Assembly (NCBI GenBank): GCA_046152935.1
Contig: JBJXGB010000074.1
Location: 1-32,600 of the forward strand
DNA: 32,600 nucleotides
Reading direction: 5' to 3'
Source of the DNA: CAZMFZ01 sp046152935
Lineage (GTDB): Bacteria; Bacteroidota; Bacteroidia; Cytophagales; UBA9547
The translations under genes and the position numbers were made by a program. The notes beneath the pieces are model-generated. The model had not been told where the DNA came from. It was given only the letters and a program-made list of their open reading frames with translations, and ran no database searches. Shown piece by piece: positions 15,630-22,438 of the stretch. Every line of letters begins with the position of its first letter. Position 1 is the stretch's first letter.

Positions 15630-16052
15630 ATGAAAATAATGATTGTTAACGGCCCCAATTTGAATCTTTTGGGTAAGAGGGAGCCAGAAAAATATGGCTC
15701 GAGAAATTTCGAATCGTATTTTGAGGAGCTAAAATCTCGTTTTCCAGATTTGAATCTTCATTATTTTCAATCAAATATTGAGGGTGAATTAATTAACCAA
15801 CTTCATGAAATAGGCTTCAGCTACGATGGCATTGTTTTAAATGCCGGTGCTTTTACCCACACTTCCATTGCGTTGGCTGATGCCATTGCCTCCATTTCGA
15901 CACCTGTGGTTGAAGTGCACATATCAAATACCCATGCAAGAGAAGAATTCAGGCACAAAAGCTATATTTCTAGGGTTTGCACAGGCATTATTATTGGTTT
16001 TGGGCTAGAAAGCTACGCATTGGCTTTGTATCATTTTACCACTTTTAAGTGA
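15630..16052 (+). CDS. aroQ: 3-dehydroquinate dehydratase, type II
   Basis: This 140-residue enzyme carries out the third shikimate step, dehydration of 3-dehydroquinate, as a dodecamer of small subunits. Type II hallmarks are present: MIVNGPNLNLLGKREPEKYG with catalytic Tyr22, the substrate-binding ILNPGA equivalent IVLNAGAFTHTS (Asn71), and VEVHISNTHAREEFRHKSYIS with catalytic His97 and Arg108. Note the NAGA in place of the usual NPGA/NAGG. The frame continues 17 codons upstream, but the family begins at MKIMIVNGPN and a promoter covers the extension. No other aro genes adjoin it. Confidence 0.95.
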   Translation: MKIMIVNGPNLNLLGKREPEKYGSRNFESYFEELKSRFPDLNLHYFQSNIEGELINQLHEIGFSYDGIVLNAGAFTHTSIALADAIASISTPVVEVHISNTHAREEFRHKSYISRVCTGIIIGFGLESYALALYHFTTFK

Positions 16053-16159
16053 TATTTTACGTAATAAAGTCGAAAGACTGAAAGTCGATTTTTCGCCTAA
16101 TCAAGATCAGACAATTAATTTTAAAAATAATTGCAAATTTATCCCACAAACATCCTAAA

Positions 16160-17215
16160 GTGATTACTTTCAACGTTGGTCCTTCAAAAATATACCCTCA
16201 AGTACAGCAGTATTTGCAAGATGCTTACAATCAAAATGTTTTAAGCATCAGCCATAGAAGTAGCGATTTTGATGCTTTTTCAAAAAAATGCCTTCAACTT
16301 TTGCATGAAAAATTAGAAATTCCGGCCGAGTACACTATATTGTATACTGGTTCTGCTACTGAATCTTGGGAAATAATTTCGCAAGATGTGGTAAATGCTA
16401 AAGCAGTTCATTTTTTCAATGGTGAGTTTGGAAAAAAATGGTTTGAATATGCCAAATTTATTATTCCTCAAACGATTGGTTATAAATTTGATGAAAATGA
16501 AGCGATTCAATTATCTGATTATCAAATAGATAGTGATAATGAAATGTTGGCTTTTACTTTGAATGAAACCTCGACTGGGACTCAGGTAAAAGAAAACATA
16601 ATCGATGAAGCGAAGGTAAAATTTCCAAATGCTTTAATAGCTATCGATACCACATCTTGCATCGGTGGCATTAATATTAATTTTTCGAAATACGACATTG
16701 TATTTGGCTCTGTTCAAAAATGCTTTGGCCTTCCGGCAGGGTTGGGCTTGTTGATATTATCTCCAAAATCATTGGCTAAAGCAGAAGAAAAAGCCATAAA
16801 AGGAAGGTATAACAGTTTGCTGAAAATGGCAGAATATATCAAGCTATTTCAAACAAGTTTTACACCAAATGTGCTTGCTATCTATCTGCTATCTAGGGTA
16901 TTGGAAACTATTGAGCCTATTTCTATTACAAATAAAACAATAAAAAACCAAGCCAAAGAATGGTACGATTTCATACCAAAAATAGCGGGCTTTCATTTGC
17001 ATATTTCAAATGCTGAAGTGCAATCCGATACTGTAATTACGGTTGGTTCTACTGAAGAAAATGTAAGCAAAATCAAAAAAGCTGCCAAAGCTGCCGGCCT
17101 TGAACTTGGTTCTGGGTATGGACCACTTAAAAATTCTACTTTCCGAATTGCAAACTTTCCAGCCATTACGACTGCTGAAATTCAAATCTTGAAAGAATTT
17201 TTATCGACAATTTAG
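16160..17215 (+). CDS. Class V PLP-dependent aminotransferase, SerC-like
   Basis: This 351-residue pyridoxal-phosphate enzyme begins MITFNVGPSKIYPQVQQYL, the class V equivalent of the FSAGPA start of phosphoserine aminotransferase. Other blocks are SISHRSSDF, LYTGSATESWEII (phosphate contact), LNETSTGTQV, IAIDTTSCIGG (Asp163 to the pyridine N) and GSVQKCFGLPAGLG, with Lys187 as the Schiff-base lysine. Bacteroidota carry this SerC-like paralogue beside a canonical SerC. It may act on phosphoserine, alanine or serine/glyoxylate, and I cannot choose between these. The start codon is GTG. No upstream ATG is in frame nearby and the protein start fits the family. Confidence 0.85.
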   Translation: MITFNVGPSKIYPQVQQYLQDAYNQNVLSISHRSSDFDAFSKKCLQLLHEKLEIPAEYTILYTGSATESWEIISQDVVNAKAVHFFNGEFGKKWFEYAKFIIPQTIGYKFDENEAIQLSDYQIDSDNEMLAFTLNETSTGTQVKENIIDEAKVKFPNALIAIDTTSCIGGININFSKYDIVFGSVQKCFGLPAGLGLLILSPKSLAKAEEKAIKGRYNSLLKMAEYIKLFQTSFTPNVLAIYLLSRVLETIEPISITNKTIKNQAKEWYDFIPKIAGFHLHISNAEVQSDTVITVGSTEENVSKIKKAAKAAGLELGSGYGPLKNSTFRIANFPAITTAEIQILKEFLSTI

Positions 17216-17339
17216 TTTTGGCTACTGCGCCTAGTTCAATGTTGAAAAAGTAAGTGCATAATCGACCAGTTTCATCGGAATTTTAGAAAATGCCACGCTT
17301 TTCGTTTTTTTTATCGACTATCATATCTTAGAAAAGTGC

Positions 17340-17456
17340 AAAAAAATAATATGAAATATACCTGCTAGTGGGTATTTTAATAATATTTCAAATGGCATAA
17401 TTTTGTGTTGCTGGTGATAGAAGTAAAAAGCAGCTAATAAGAAAAATGATAAAGAG
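17340..17456 (-). ncRNA. Predicted antisense RNA over the start of the 37-residue peptide gene
   Basis: An exact minus-strand promoter (TTG 17491-17489, 19-base spacer, TATCTTTG 17469-17462) lies inside the small coding sequence and should start RNA near 17456. Reading leftward, the RNA crosses the ATG at 17446 and the whole leader. It reaches an inverted repeat (TGAAATAT 17390-17383 with ATATTTCA 17359-17352, with an alternative inner pairing AATACC/GGTAT) and then TATTATTTTTTT, ending near 17340. Size would be about 115 nt. The RNA is predicted only from promoter and terminator signals. No protein frame is implied. Confidence 0.4.
17376..17405 (+). promoter_or_regulatory. Candidate promoter of the small membrane peptide gene
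   Basis: TAATTTTG at 17398-17405 fits TAnnTTTG exactly. TTT (not TTG) lies at the 19-base distance (17376-17378). Transcription would begin near 17411, giving a 35-base leader. The box lies inside the region covered by the predicted antisense RNA. Confidence 0.45.
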
Positions 17457-17559
17457 TTTCACAAAGATATTCCGATTTGTAAGTCGCACAACAGTGGAGT
17501 TGGTAATATTTCTACTGTTGTTTGTGATATTAATATCTAATTTGGTTGCCCAAGTTTAA
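17446..17559 (+). CDS. 37-residue cationic single-span membrane peptide (candidate type I toxin)
   Basis: ATG 17446 opens a 37-codon frame. The N-terminal half is basic (Lys3, Lys7, Arg10, Arg14, with hydrophobic residues between them, MIKSFTKIFRFVSR). The C-terminal half is one membrane helix (VELVIFLLLFVILISNLV) ending AQV. I recognise no family. Its context is compact: an A-rich leader, a -7 box 41 bases upstream and a strong terminator 39 bases downstream. An exact promoter on the opposite strand lies inside the frame and is aimed across the start codon. Peptides of this length and build, paired with an antisense RNA, are typical of type I toxins such as Fst, TxpA or Ldr. An ordinary small membrane protein is the alternative. 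Confidence 0.5.
   Translation: MIKSFTKIFRFVSRTTVELVIFLLLFVILISNLVAQV
17462..17491 (-). promoter_or_regulatory. Antisense promoter inside the small peptide gene
   Basis: On the minus strand TTG (17491-17489), exactly 19 bases, then TATCTTTG (17469-17462). This is a full consensus Bacteroidota promoter. It is better than the sense promoter of the gene it lies in. Confidence 0.55.
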
Positions 17560-17597
17560 TAGATATTCATAGGTTGTTTTGTATTTATTGGTTTTTC

Positions 17598-17627
17598 AAA
17601 AAAGCCACTCTTTGGGTGGCTTTTTTT
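17598..17627. terminator. Bidirectional terminator between peptide gene and BadF-type kinase
   Basis: AAAAAAGCCAC (17598-17608) pairs with GTGGCTTTTTT (17616-17626), an 11-bp stem with T-tracts on both strands. It can end the plus-strand small peptide transcript and the minus-strand kinase transcript, whose stop is at 17633. Confidence 0.85.
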
Positions 17628-17632
17628 GTGCC

Positions 17633-18493
17633 TTATACATTGACGAGTCCATTTTGTTTGTGGTACGCTACAAGTTCCATGAGCGGTGCTTGGATTATTT
17701 TGGTAATATTTACGTGCTTCTTTTTTGCAACATCGAGCAAAATATCTTTCAAATAAAAAGCAATAGAACCCACAAAGCCTACCTCGAATTTTTGAAAATT
17801 TTCATATTTGCAAATTGTATTATCAAACTGCGCCTCAAAACTTTTATATACCAAGTCGTATAGGTACGGATGTGCTACATTTTCAATAATAAACGGCATA
17901 AAAGAGGCCAAATACCTGCTGGGGAAAGGTTTTAGGTATACCGCATCCATCATATCTTTGGTTCTGTCGGTGTATTTTGCTTCAAATCGATTTCTAATCA
18001 GTTCTGGCATTGCCCTTCTGATGTAATCTGCAATTAGTAATTTGCCTTTATAGCCTCCGCTGCCTTCATCACCCATAAATAGACCTAAAGAATGTACATT
18101 CCAGATCACTTCTTTTCCATCATAAAGACAAGAATTTGAGCCTGTTCCCGCAATGCAAGCTATGCCTGGTTTGTTGGCAAAAAGGGCACGAGCTGCTGCC
18201 AATAAATCGTGGTTCACGATTATGTCTGTGTTTGGGAATACACTTTTTAGTCCTTTTTTAATTACATCGCGCTGGGGCTGTAACTCACATCCCGCCCCAT
18301 AAAAATAGATAATATCTACTTTTTCGGTAAATGCCAAGTTTGGAATGAGCGAATCGCTCAAGTTATTTTGAATATCATCTGGATTTTGATAGTAGGGGTT
18401 CATTCCTATCGTCTTGTACTCAAAAGTCTTGTCAGATTTATCAAAAAAATACCAACTGGTCTTAGTAGTTCCACTTTCTACAATTGCAATCAT
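17633..18493 (-). CDS. BadF/BadG/BcrA/BcrD-type ATPase (N-acetylglucosamine kinase-like)
   Basis: This 286-residue protein has the sugar kinase/Hsp70/actin fold. Phosphate-1 is IVESGTTKTSWYFFD (4-18), where the family has DGGGTKT; here ESGTTKT replaces it. Further blocks are VNHDLLAAARAL, a phosphate-2 loop CIAGTGSNSCLYDG (113-126) and GDEGSGGYKGKLL (141-153). The C-terminal part has EVGFVGSIAFYLKD. Bacteroidota homologues are annotated as N-acetylglucosamine kinases and probably act in amino-sugar or cell-wall recycling, but the substrate is inferred only. It lies 114 bases downstream of the WbpB-like gene on the same strand, which handles a UDP-amino sugar. The pairing is suggestive but not proof of a shared pathway. 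Confidence 0.85.
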   Translation of the reverse strand: MIAIVESGTTKTSWYFFDKSDKTFEYKTIGMNPYYQNPDDIQNNLSDSLIPNLAFTEKVDIIYFYGAGCELQPQRDVIKKGLKSVFPNTDIIVNHDLLAAARALFANKPGIACIAGTGSNSCLYDGKEVIWNVHSLGLFMGDEGSGGYKGKLLIADYIRRAMPELIRNRFEAKYTDRTKDMMDAVYLKPFPSRYLASFMPFIIENVAHPYLYDLVYKSFEAQFDNTICKYENFQKFEVGFVGSIAFYLKDILLDVAKKKHVNITKIIQAPLMELVAYHKQNGLVNV

Positions 18494-18607
18494 TTTGTAT
18501 GGTAGTTAAAATATGAATAATTTACTTATTAATTTAATTTAAACAAGAAGAAATCTTTTGCTAAATTAATAATTTTGAGTTAAGATTTTGCAAAATATAG
18601 TAAAAAC

Positions 18608-19498
18608 CTACGATTTTCGCAATTTATGAACCAATTCGACCGAAGCTCTGGCATCATCAATTCCAAAACCTTTTCCTAACAAGATATTTTTATAAACTGT
18701 TGTATGAAGATTTGTAAATCCGTCCGAAAACTCTATCTCTTGTCCATCTATTTCAATATTGCGGTACGTTTTTTGGTTTTTATCTTTAATAGATTTTGGC
18801 AAATTATTTTCGTCAATCGACAATTCCCAAGTTACCTCTGCATATTCCAATTCCAAAAAACCAGTGGTAGTTTTGTCGTTGTTTTCTAATACTTTGTACG
18901 ATTTTACTTGCCCAAATATCCAAATCAACATATCAAAAAAATGAATGCCAATATTGGTTGCTAATCCACCAGATCGCTCTACATTGCCCTTCCAAGCGTA
19001 CAAATACCAATTTCCTCGGGCTGTAATGTAGGTTAACTTAATTTGGTGCCTCTCGATTGTATTTTTATATTTTTCTCTCAGGGTAATAATTGCAGGGTGC
19101 AGTCTCAATTGCAATACAGTAAATATTCGCTTACCAGATTCTTTTTCAATTTCTGCAAGTAAATCTAAATTCCACGGATTGAGCACCAATGGCTTCTCGC
19201 ATATTGCATTTGCACCCAATCTCAAAGCCATTCTGATGTGTGCATCGTGCAAATAATTGGGTGAGCAAATGCTCAAATAATCAATGCCATTTTTTGAGCG
19301 TTTTAATTTTTCTAAGTGCCGATCGAAACGTTCTGTTTCGGTAAAAAAATCTACTTTTGGGAAATATGCATCCAAAACACCTACTGCATCGTGAGGATCG
19401 AGAGCTGCAACTAGCTCACTATCAGTCTCTTTTATGGCTAGTAAGTGACGGGGAGCAATGTAGCCTGCTACGCCCGTAATGGCAAAACGTTTAGACAT
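18608..19498 (-). CDS. Gfo/Idh/MocA oxidoreductase, WbpB/WlbA-like UDP-GlcNAcA 3-dehydrogenase
   Basis: This 296-residue NAD-dependent dehydrogenase has an N-terminal Rossmann fold, FAITGVAGYIAPRHLLAIKE. The C-terminal domain closely follows WbpB of Pseudomonas: YLSICSPNYLHDAHI, ICEKPLVLNPWNLD (catalytic Lys102), LQLRLHPAIITL, TYITARGNWYLYAWKG, ATNIGIHFFDMLIWIFG, FSDGFTNLHTTVYKNIL and GIDDARASVELV. WbpB oxidises carbon 3 of UDP-N-acetylglucosaminuronic acid on the way to diacetamido-uronic acids in O-antigen. It is about 20 residues shorter at the C-terminus than WbpB. It starts 8 bases inside the upstream ABC ATPase gene, so the two are translationally coupled. Its usual partners (aminotransferase WbpE, acetyltransferase WbpD) are not in the window. 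Confidence 0.88.
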   Translation of the reverse strand: MSKRFAITGVAGYIAPRHLLAIKETDSELVAALDPHDAVGVLDAYFPKVDFFTETERFDRHLEKLKRSKNGIDYLSICSPNYLHDAHIRMALRLGANAICEKPLVLNPWNLDLLAEIEKESGKRIFTVLQLRLHPAIITLREKYKNTIERHQIKLTYITARGNWYLYAWKGNVERSGGLATNIGIHFFDMLIWIFGQVKSYKVLENNDKTTTGFLELEYAEVTWELSIDENNLPKSIKDKNQKTYRNIEIDGQEIEFSDGFTNLHTTVYKNILLGKGFGIDDARASVELVHKLRKS

Positions 19499-20111
19499 TG
19501 TAGTCAGATATTTTTACGATATTATTTGTAAAACGGTATTCTTCAGGCACATTAGAAGAAATGATTAGCATTCGATTTTGTCGTAGCTCCTCCACAGCTT
19601 TTTGATACCATTTAGCGCCTTCTTCATCTAAATTTATGGTAGGTTCATCAAAAATTAGTATCGGTTTGTCTGTAAATAGTGCCAATGCCAATTTCAAGCG
19701 TTGTTTCATGCCTGATGAGAAAAACCTAATGGGTTTGTGTTTTGAATTTTCTAACAAACTATATTCAATTAACGATTCTTTTGTTTTGTTTGTCAGTATT
19801 GGTACGAATTTGAAATGAAAGTCGATAAGTTCAGTCAATGTCAATTCTTCTATCAATTCTAAATAGGGAGCAGCAATGCTCACTTGTTTAAAATATACAT
19901 CTTCACTAAGCAGCATTTTTTTGCTTTTAAACGCTAATTTCCCTTCTGTTGGTAGCGAAAATCCTGAAATTATTGATATAAAAGTAGATTTTCCTGAGCC
20001 GTTTGGCCCTGTAATCGCATAAATATTGTTTTCTGTAAGATGCAGGTTTATGTGCCTAAAAATCCATTGGTTGTTGTATTTTTTCGATATGTCTTCTAAA
20101 ACAATTTCCAT
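19491..20111 (-). CDS. ABC transporter ATP-binding protein, lone subunit
   Basis: This is a 206-residue single ABC ATPase domain. Walker A is GPNGSGKSTFISIISG, the Q loop lies in VSIAAPYLELIEELTLTE, the signature is FFSSGMKQRLKLALAL, and Walker B is PILIFDEPTINLD. Two positions are unusual. The D-loop region reads PTINLD instead of PTNHLD, and the switch His is replaced by Asn in LIISSNVPEEY. The frame has an ATG four codons earlier (20123), and either start is possible. No permease gene adjoins. Downstream it overlaps the WbpB-like gene by 8 bases. Upstream a terminator separates it from lpxA. It may pair with a permease encoded elsewhere, or act as a non-transport ATPase. Confidence 0.85.
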   Translation of the reverse strand: MEIVLEDISKKYNNQWIFRHINLHLTENNIYAITGPNGSGKSTFISIISGFSLPTEGKLAFKSKKMLLSEDVYFKQVSIAAPYLELIEELTLTELIDFHFKFVPILTNKTKESLIEYSLLENSKHKPIRFFSSGMKQRLKLALALFTDKPILIFDEPTINLDEEGAKWYQKAVEELRQNRMLIISSNVPEEYRFTNNIVKISDYNV

Positions 20112-20165
20112 AGCTTCATGCATCTTTTGTTTTTGAGAAATTTATGATATCTACCGTTCTAAAAG

Positions 20166-20196
20166 AAAAAACCCACCAGTAGTTGGCAGGTTTTTC
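20166..20196 (-). terminator. Probable terminator after lpxA
   Basis: On the minus strand AAAAACC..CCA pairs with TGG..GGTTTTTT, a stem with a 2-base internal mismatch and a 5-base loop, followed by a T-run. It lies about 20 bases behind the lpxA stop and ends the lipid A operon. Confidence 0.6.
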
Positions 20197-20214
20197 AAAT
20201 CATTTTTATGTACA

Positions 20215-21024
20215 TTAATCTTCTTCGGTGTTTTGTGCACTAGCTCTTAAATCTGGGCCTCTTAATATCCCTTTTGTAGAGCCGCGAATAAAATTTATAA
20301 TTTCATCTCGTTCTCTAGACGGATTCATTTCTAATTCTATTTTATCGAGGGCTTGTGCATTGTTGTAGCCTCTCAAATATAGTGTGCGGTATATTTCAGC
20401 AATGTCATTTATTTGTTCGTTGGTAAAGCCGCGTCTTCTTAAGCCGATCGAATTTACACCGCAATAGCTCAATGGCTCTCGTGCTGCTTTGGTAAATGGA
20501 GGCACATCTTTACGCACAAGTGCACCGCCAGTCACGAAGGAATGGGCTCCAATTCTTACGAATTGTTGAATGGCTGAAGTGCCCCCGATCATTGCCCAAT
20601 CATCAATAGTAATATGCCCTGCCAATTGTACATTATTTACAATGATACAATTATTACCGATAATACAATCGTGGGCTACGTGTACATACGCCATTATCAA
20701 GCAGTTAGCTCCAATTGAGGTCTCATTGTTGGCAGTTGTACCTTTGTTGAGCGTTACGCCTTCTCTTATCACAGTATTGTCGCCAATTCTAGTAAGCGTA
20801 GGCTCGCCTTTGTATTTTAAATCTTGTGGCACAGCCGAAACAGATGCACCATTGAAGATTTTTACGTTTTTGCCAATTCTGGCACCATCAAAAATGGTGC
20901 TGTTTGGCCCAATCCAACTTCCTTCATCTATTTCAACATCACGTGAAACATAGGCAAAAGGTTCAATTACCACATTTTCGGCTATTTTAGCCTCAGGGTG
21001 TACATACGCTAATGGGTGAATCAT
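20215..21024 (-). CDS. lpxA: UDP-N-acetylglucosamine O-acyltransferase
   Basis: This 269-residue left-handed parallel beta-helix enzyme catalyses the first lipid A step, acylation of UDP-GlcNAc at O3 from acyl-ACP. Hexapeptide repeats run from IHPLAYVHPEAKIAENVVIE through ASVSAVPQDLKYKGEPT and ANNETSIGANCLIMAYVHVAHDCIIGNNCI. The catalytic His is in AYVHVAHDCIIG. The C-terminal helical part includes GLRRRGFTNEQINDIAEIYR. The frame extends 15 codons upstream, but ATG 21024 begins at the family start and overlaps the lpxC/fabZ stop (ATGA), a standard operon junction. It is last in HD - lpxD - lpxC/fabZ - lpxA. Confidence 0.96.
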   Translation of the reverse strand: MIHPLAYVHPEAKIAENVVIEPFAYVSRDVEIDEGSWIGPNSTIFDGARIGKNVKIFNGASVSAVPQDLKYKGEPTLTRIGDNTVIREGVTLNKGTTANNETSIGANCLIMAYVHVAHDCIIGNNCIIVNNVQLAGHITIDDWAMIGGTSAIQQFVRIGAHSFVTGGALVRKDVPPFTKAAREPLSYCGVNSIGLRRRGFTNEQINDIAEIYRTLYLRGYNNAQALDKIELEMNPSRERDEIINFIRGSTKGILRGPDLRASAQNTEED

Positions 21025-22418
21025 ACTCCAGGTTTCCTTACTATACTTGCTGTCATTACGGCTTCGCAAGCCAACTCTCCGGCCACAAACGCTTGGCCTT
21101 GCATTTTTATTATTCCCCTTTTAATAGGGGCTATCAATTCACACTTATACACAATGGTGTCTCCAGGCACAATCATTCTTCTAAACCTGCAGTTTTCAAC
21201 GGCCAAGAAATAGGCCCAATAGTTTTGTGGGTCGTCCACAGTTTCTAATGCTAAAACACCACCGGTTTGTGCCATTCCTTCTATCTGAAACACACCTGGA
21301 AATACAGGATTGTCATTGAAATGACCCATAAAAAATGGTTCGTTAATCGTTACATTTTTAACGCCTACTACTAAAGTTTCCTCCAAATGAATGATTTTAT
21401 CAATCATCTTAAAAGGGTAGCTGTGTGGTAATATTTTGTAAACTTGCTTTACATCGTAAACTGGCGGGGCTGAAGGATCGTAAACTGGAGCTAAGCTCTT
21501 AGCAGTTTGTTTCATTAGCTTTTTTAGTTTTTTGGCAAATGCTACGTTCGCTGCGTGACCCGGACGAGCAGCCAAAATTTGAGCCTTGATTGGGCGACCT
21601 ACCAAAGTCAAATCGCCAATTACATCTAAAAGTTTATGTCTGGCAGGCTCATTATTGTATCTCAATTGTACATTATTGAGAATACCTTCTTTATTTACTT
21701 CTACTTTTTGTTTACCAAATAAACTTGCTAAGTGGTCGAGCTCATCGTCTTTTACCACCCTATCAACAATTACAATCGCATTGTTGAGATCGCCACCTTT
21801 GATCAGATTGTTGGCTTTTAACATTTCCAATTCATGCAAAAAGCAAAAAGTACGGCAAGCTGCTATTTCTTTGGGAAATTGCTTAATATCTGTAATGGAT
21901 GCATGTTGACTCCCAAGTACTGGCGAGTTGTAATCGACCATTACAGTGACGCGGTAATCATCGAGTGGTAAAGCTGCAATTTCAACTTTGCGGGCCTCAT
22001 CTACATATCTTATATTTTCGGGAACTACAAAGAAATTTTTTAGTGCATTTTGCTCCAAAACTCCAACATCTGAAATTGCATCAACAAACATTTTCGAGCT
22101 TCCATCCATTATTGGTGGCTCCGGCCCATCGAGTTGAATCATCACATTATCAATCTCCATGCCTGTAAGGGCTGCCAACGTATGTTCGACTGTATTAACA
22201 CGTGCTCCATTTTTTTCAATGGTAGTGCCACGAGATACGTCTACTACAAAGTCGCAATCTGCTTCGACAACAGGCTGTCCTGGAAGGTCTATTCTTTGAA
22301 ATTTGATTCCATGATTTACATCTTGCGGCACAAACGTCATGTTACAATTTGCACCAGTGTGAAGGCCTACGCCTGAAATGGTAAAGCTATTTTTGAGGGT
22401 TTGTTGTTTGTTGTTCAC
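21021..22418 (-). CDS. lpxC/fabZ: Bifunctional UDP-3-O-acyl-GlcNAc deacetylase / 3-hydroxyacyl-ACP dehydratase (LpxC-FabZ fusion)
   Basis: This 465-residue fusion is characteristic of Bacteroidota. The N-terminal ~300 residues are LpxC, the zinc deacetylase that commits UDP-acyl-GlcNAc to lipid A: FTISGVGLHTGANCNMTF, VNTVEHTLAALTGM (zinc ligand His79), LHELEMLKANNLIKGGDLNN, and RHKLLDVIGDLTLVG with the remaining His and Asp ligands. The C-terminal ~150 residues are FabZ, which dehydrates 3-hydroxyacyl-ACP: ILPHSYPFKMIDKI and GHFNDNPVFPGVFQIEGMAQ with the catalytic His and Glu. The fusion ties competing uses of 3-hydroxyacyl-ACP in one polypeptide. It follows lpxD by 20 bases and overlaps lpxA by 4. 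Confidence 0.98.
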   Translation of the reverse strand: MNNKQQTLKNSFTISGVGLHTGANCNMTFVPQDVNHGIKFQRIDLPGQPVVEADCDFVVDVSRGTTIEKNGARVNTVEHTLAALTGMEIDNVMIQLDGPEPPIMDGSSKMFVDAISDVGVLEQNALKNFFVVPENIRYVDEARKVEIAALPLDDYRVTVMVDYNSPVLGSQHASITDIKQFPKEIAACRTFCFLHELEMLKANNLIKGGDLNNAIVIVDRVVKDDELDHLASLFGKQKVEVNKEGILNNVQLRYNNEPARHKLLDVIGDLTLVGRPIKAQILAARPGHAANVAFAKKLKKLMKQTAKSLAPVYDPSAPPVYDVKQVYKILPHSYPFKMIDKIIHLEETLVVGVKNVTINEPFFMGHFNDNPVFPGVFQIEGMAQTGGVLALETVDDPQNYWAYFLAVENCRFRRMIVPGDTIVYKCELIAPIKRGIIKMQGQAFVAGELACEAVMTASIVRKPGV

Positions 22419-22438
22419 TACTTGGTGTTTTTCACTTC

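Noticed and set aside
17574..17863. Plus-strand frames of 60 and 94 codons over the terminator and the BadF-type gene
   Set aside because: They run through the terminator stem and antisense to the kinase coding sequence. No family features.
21025..21069. 15-codon N-terminal extension of lpxA
   Set aside because: It runs into lpxC/fabZ coding sequence. LpxA proteins begin at MIHPLA-like sequence, and ATG 21024 overlaps the upstream stop in the usual ATGA form.
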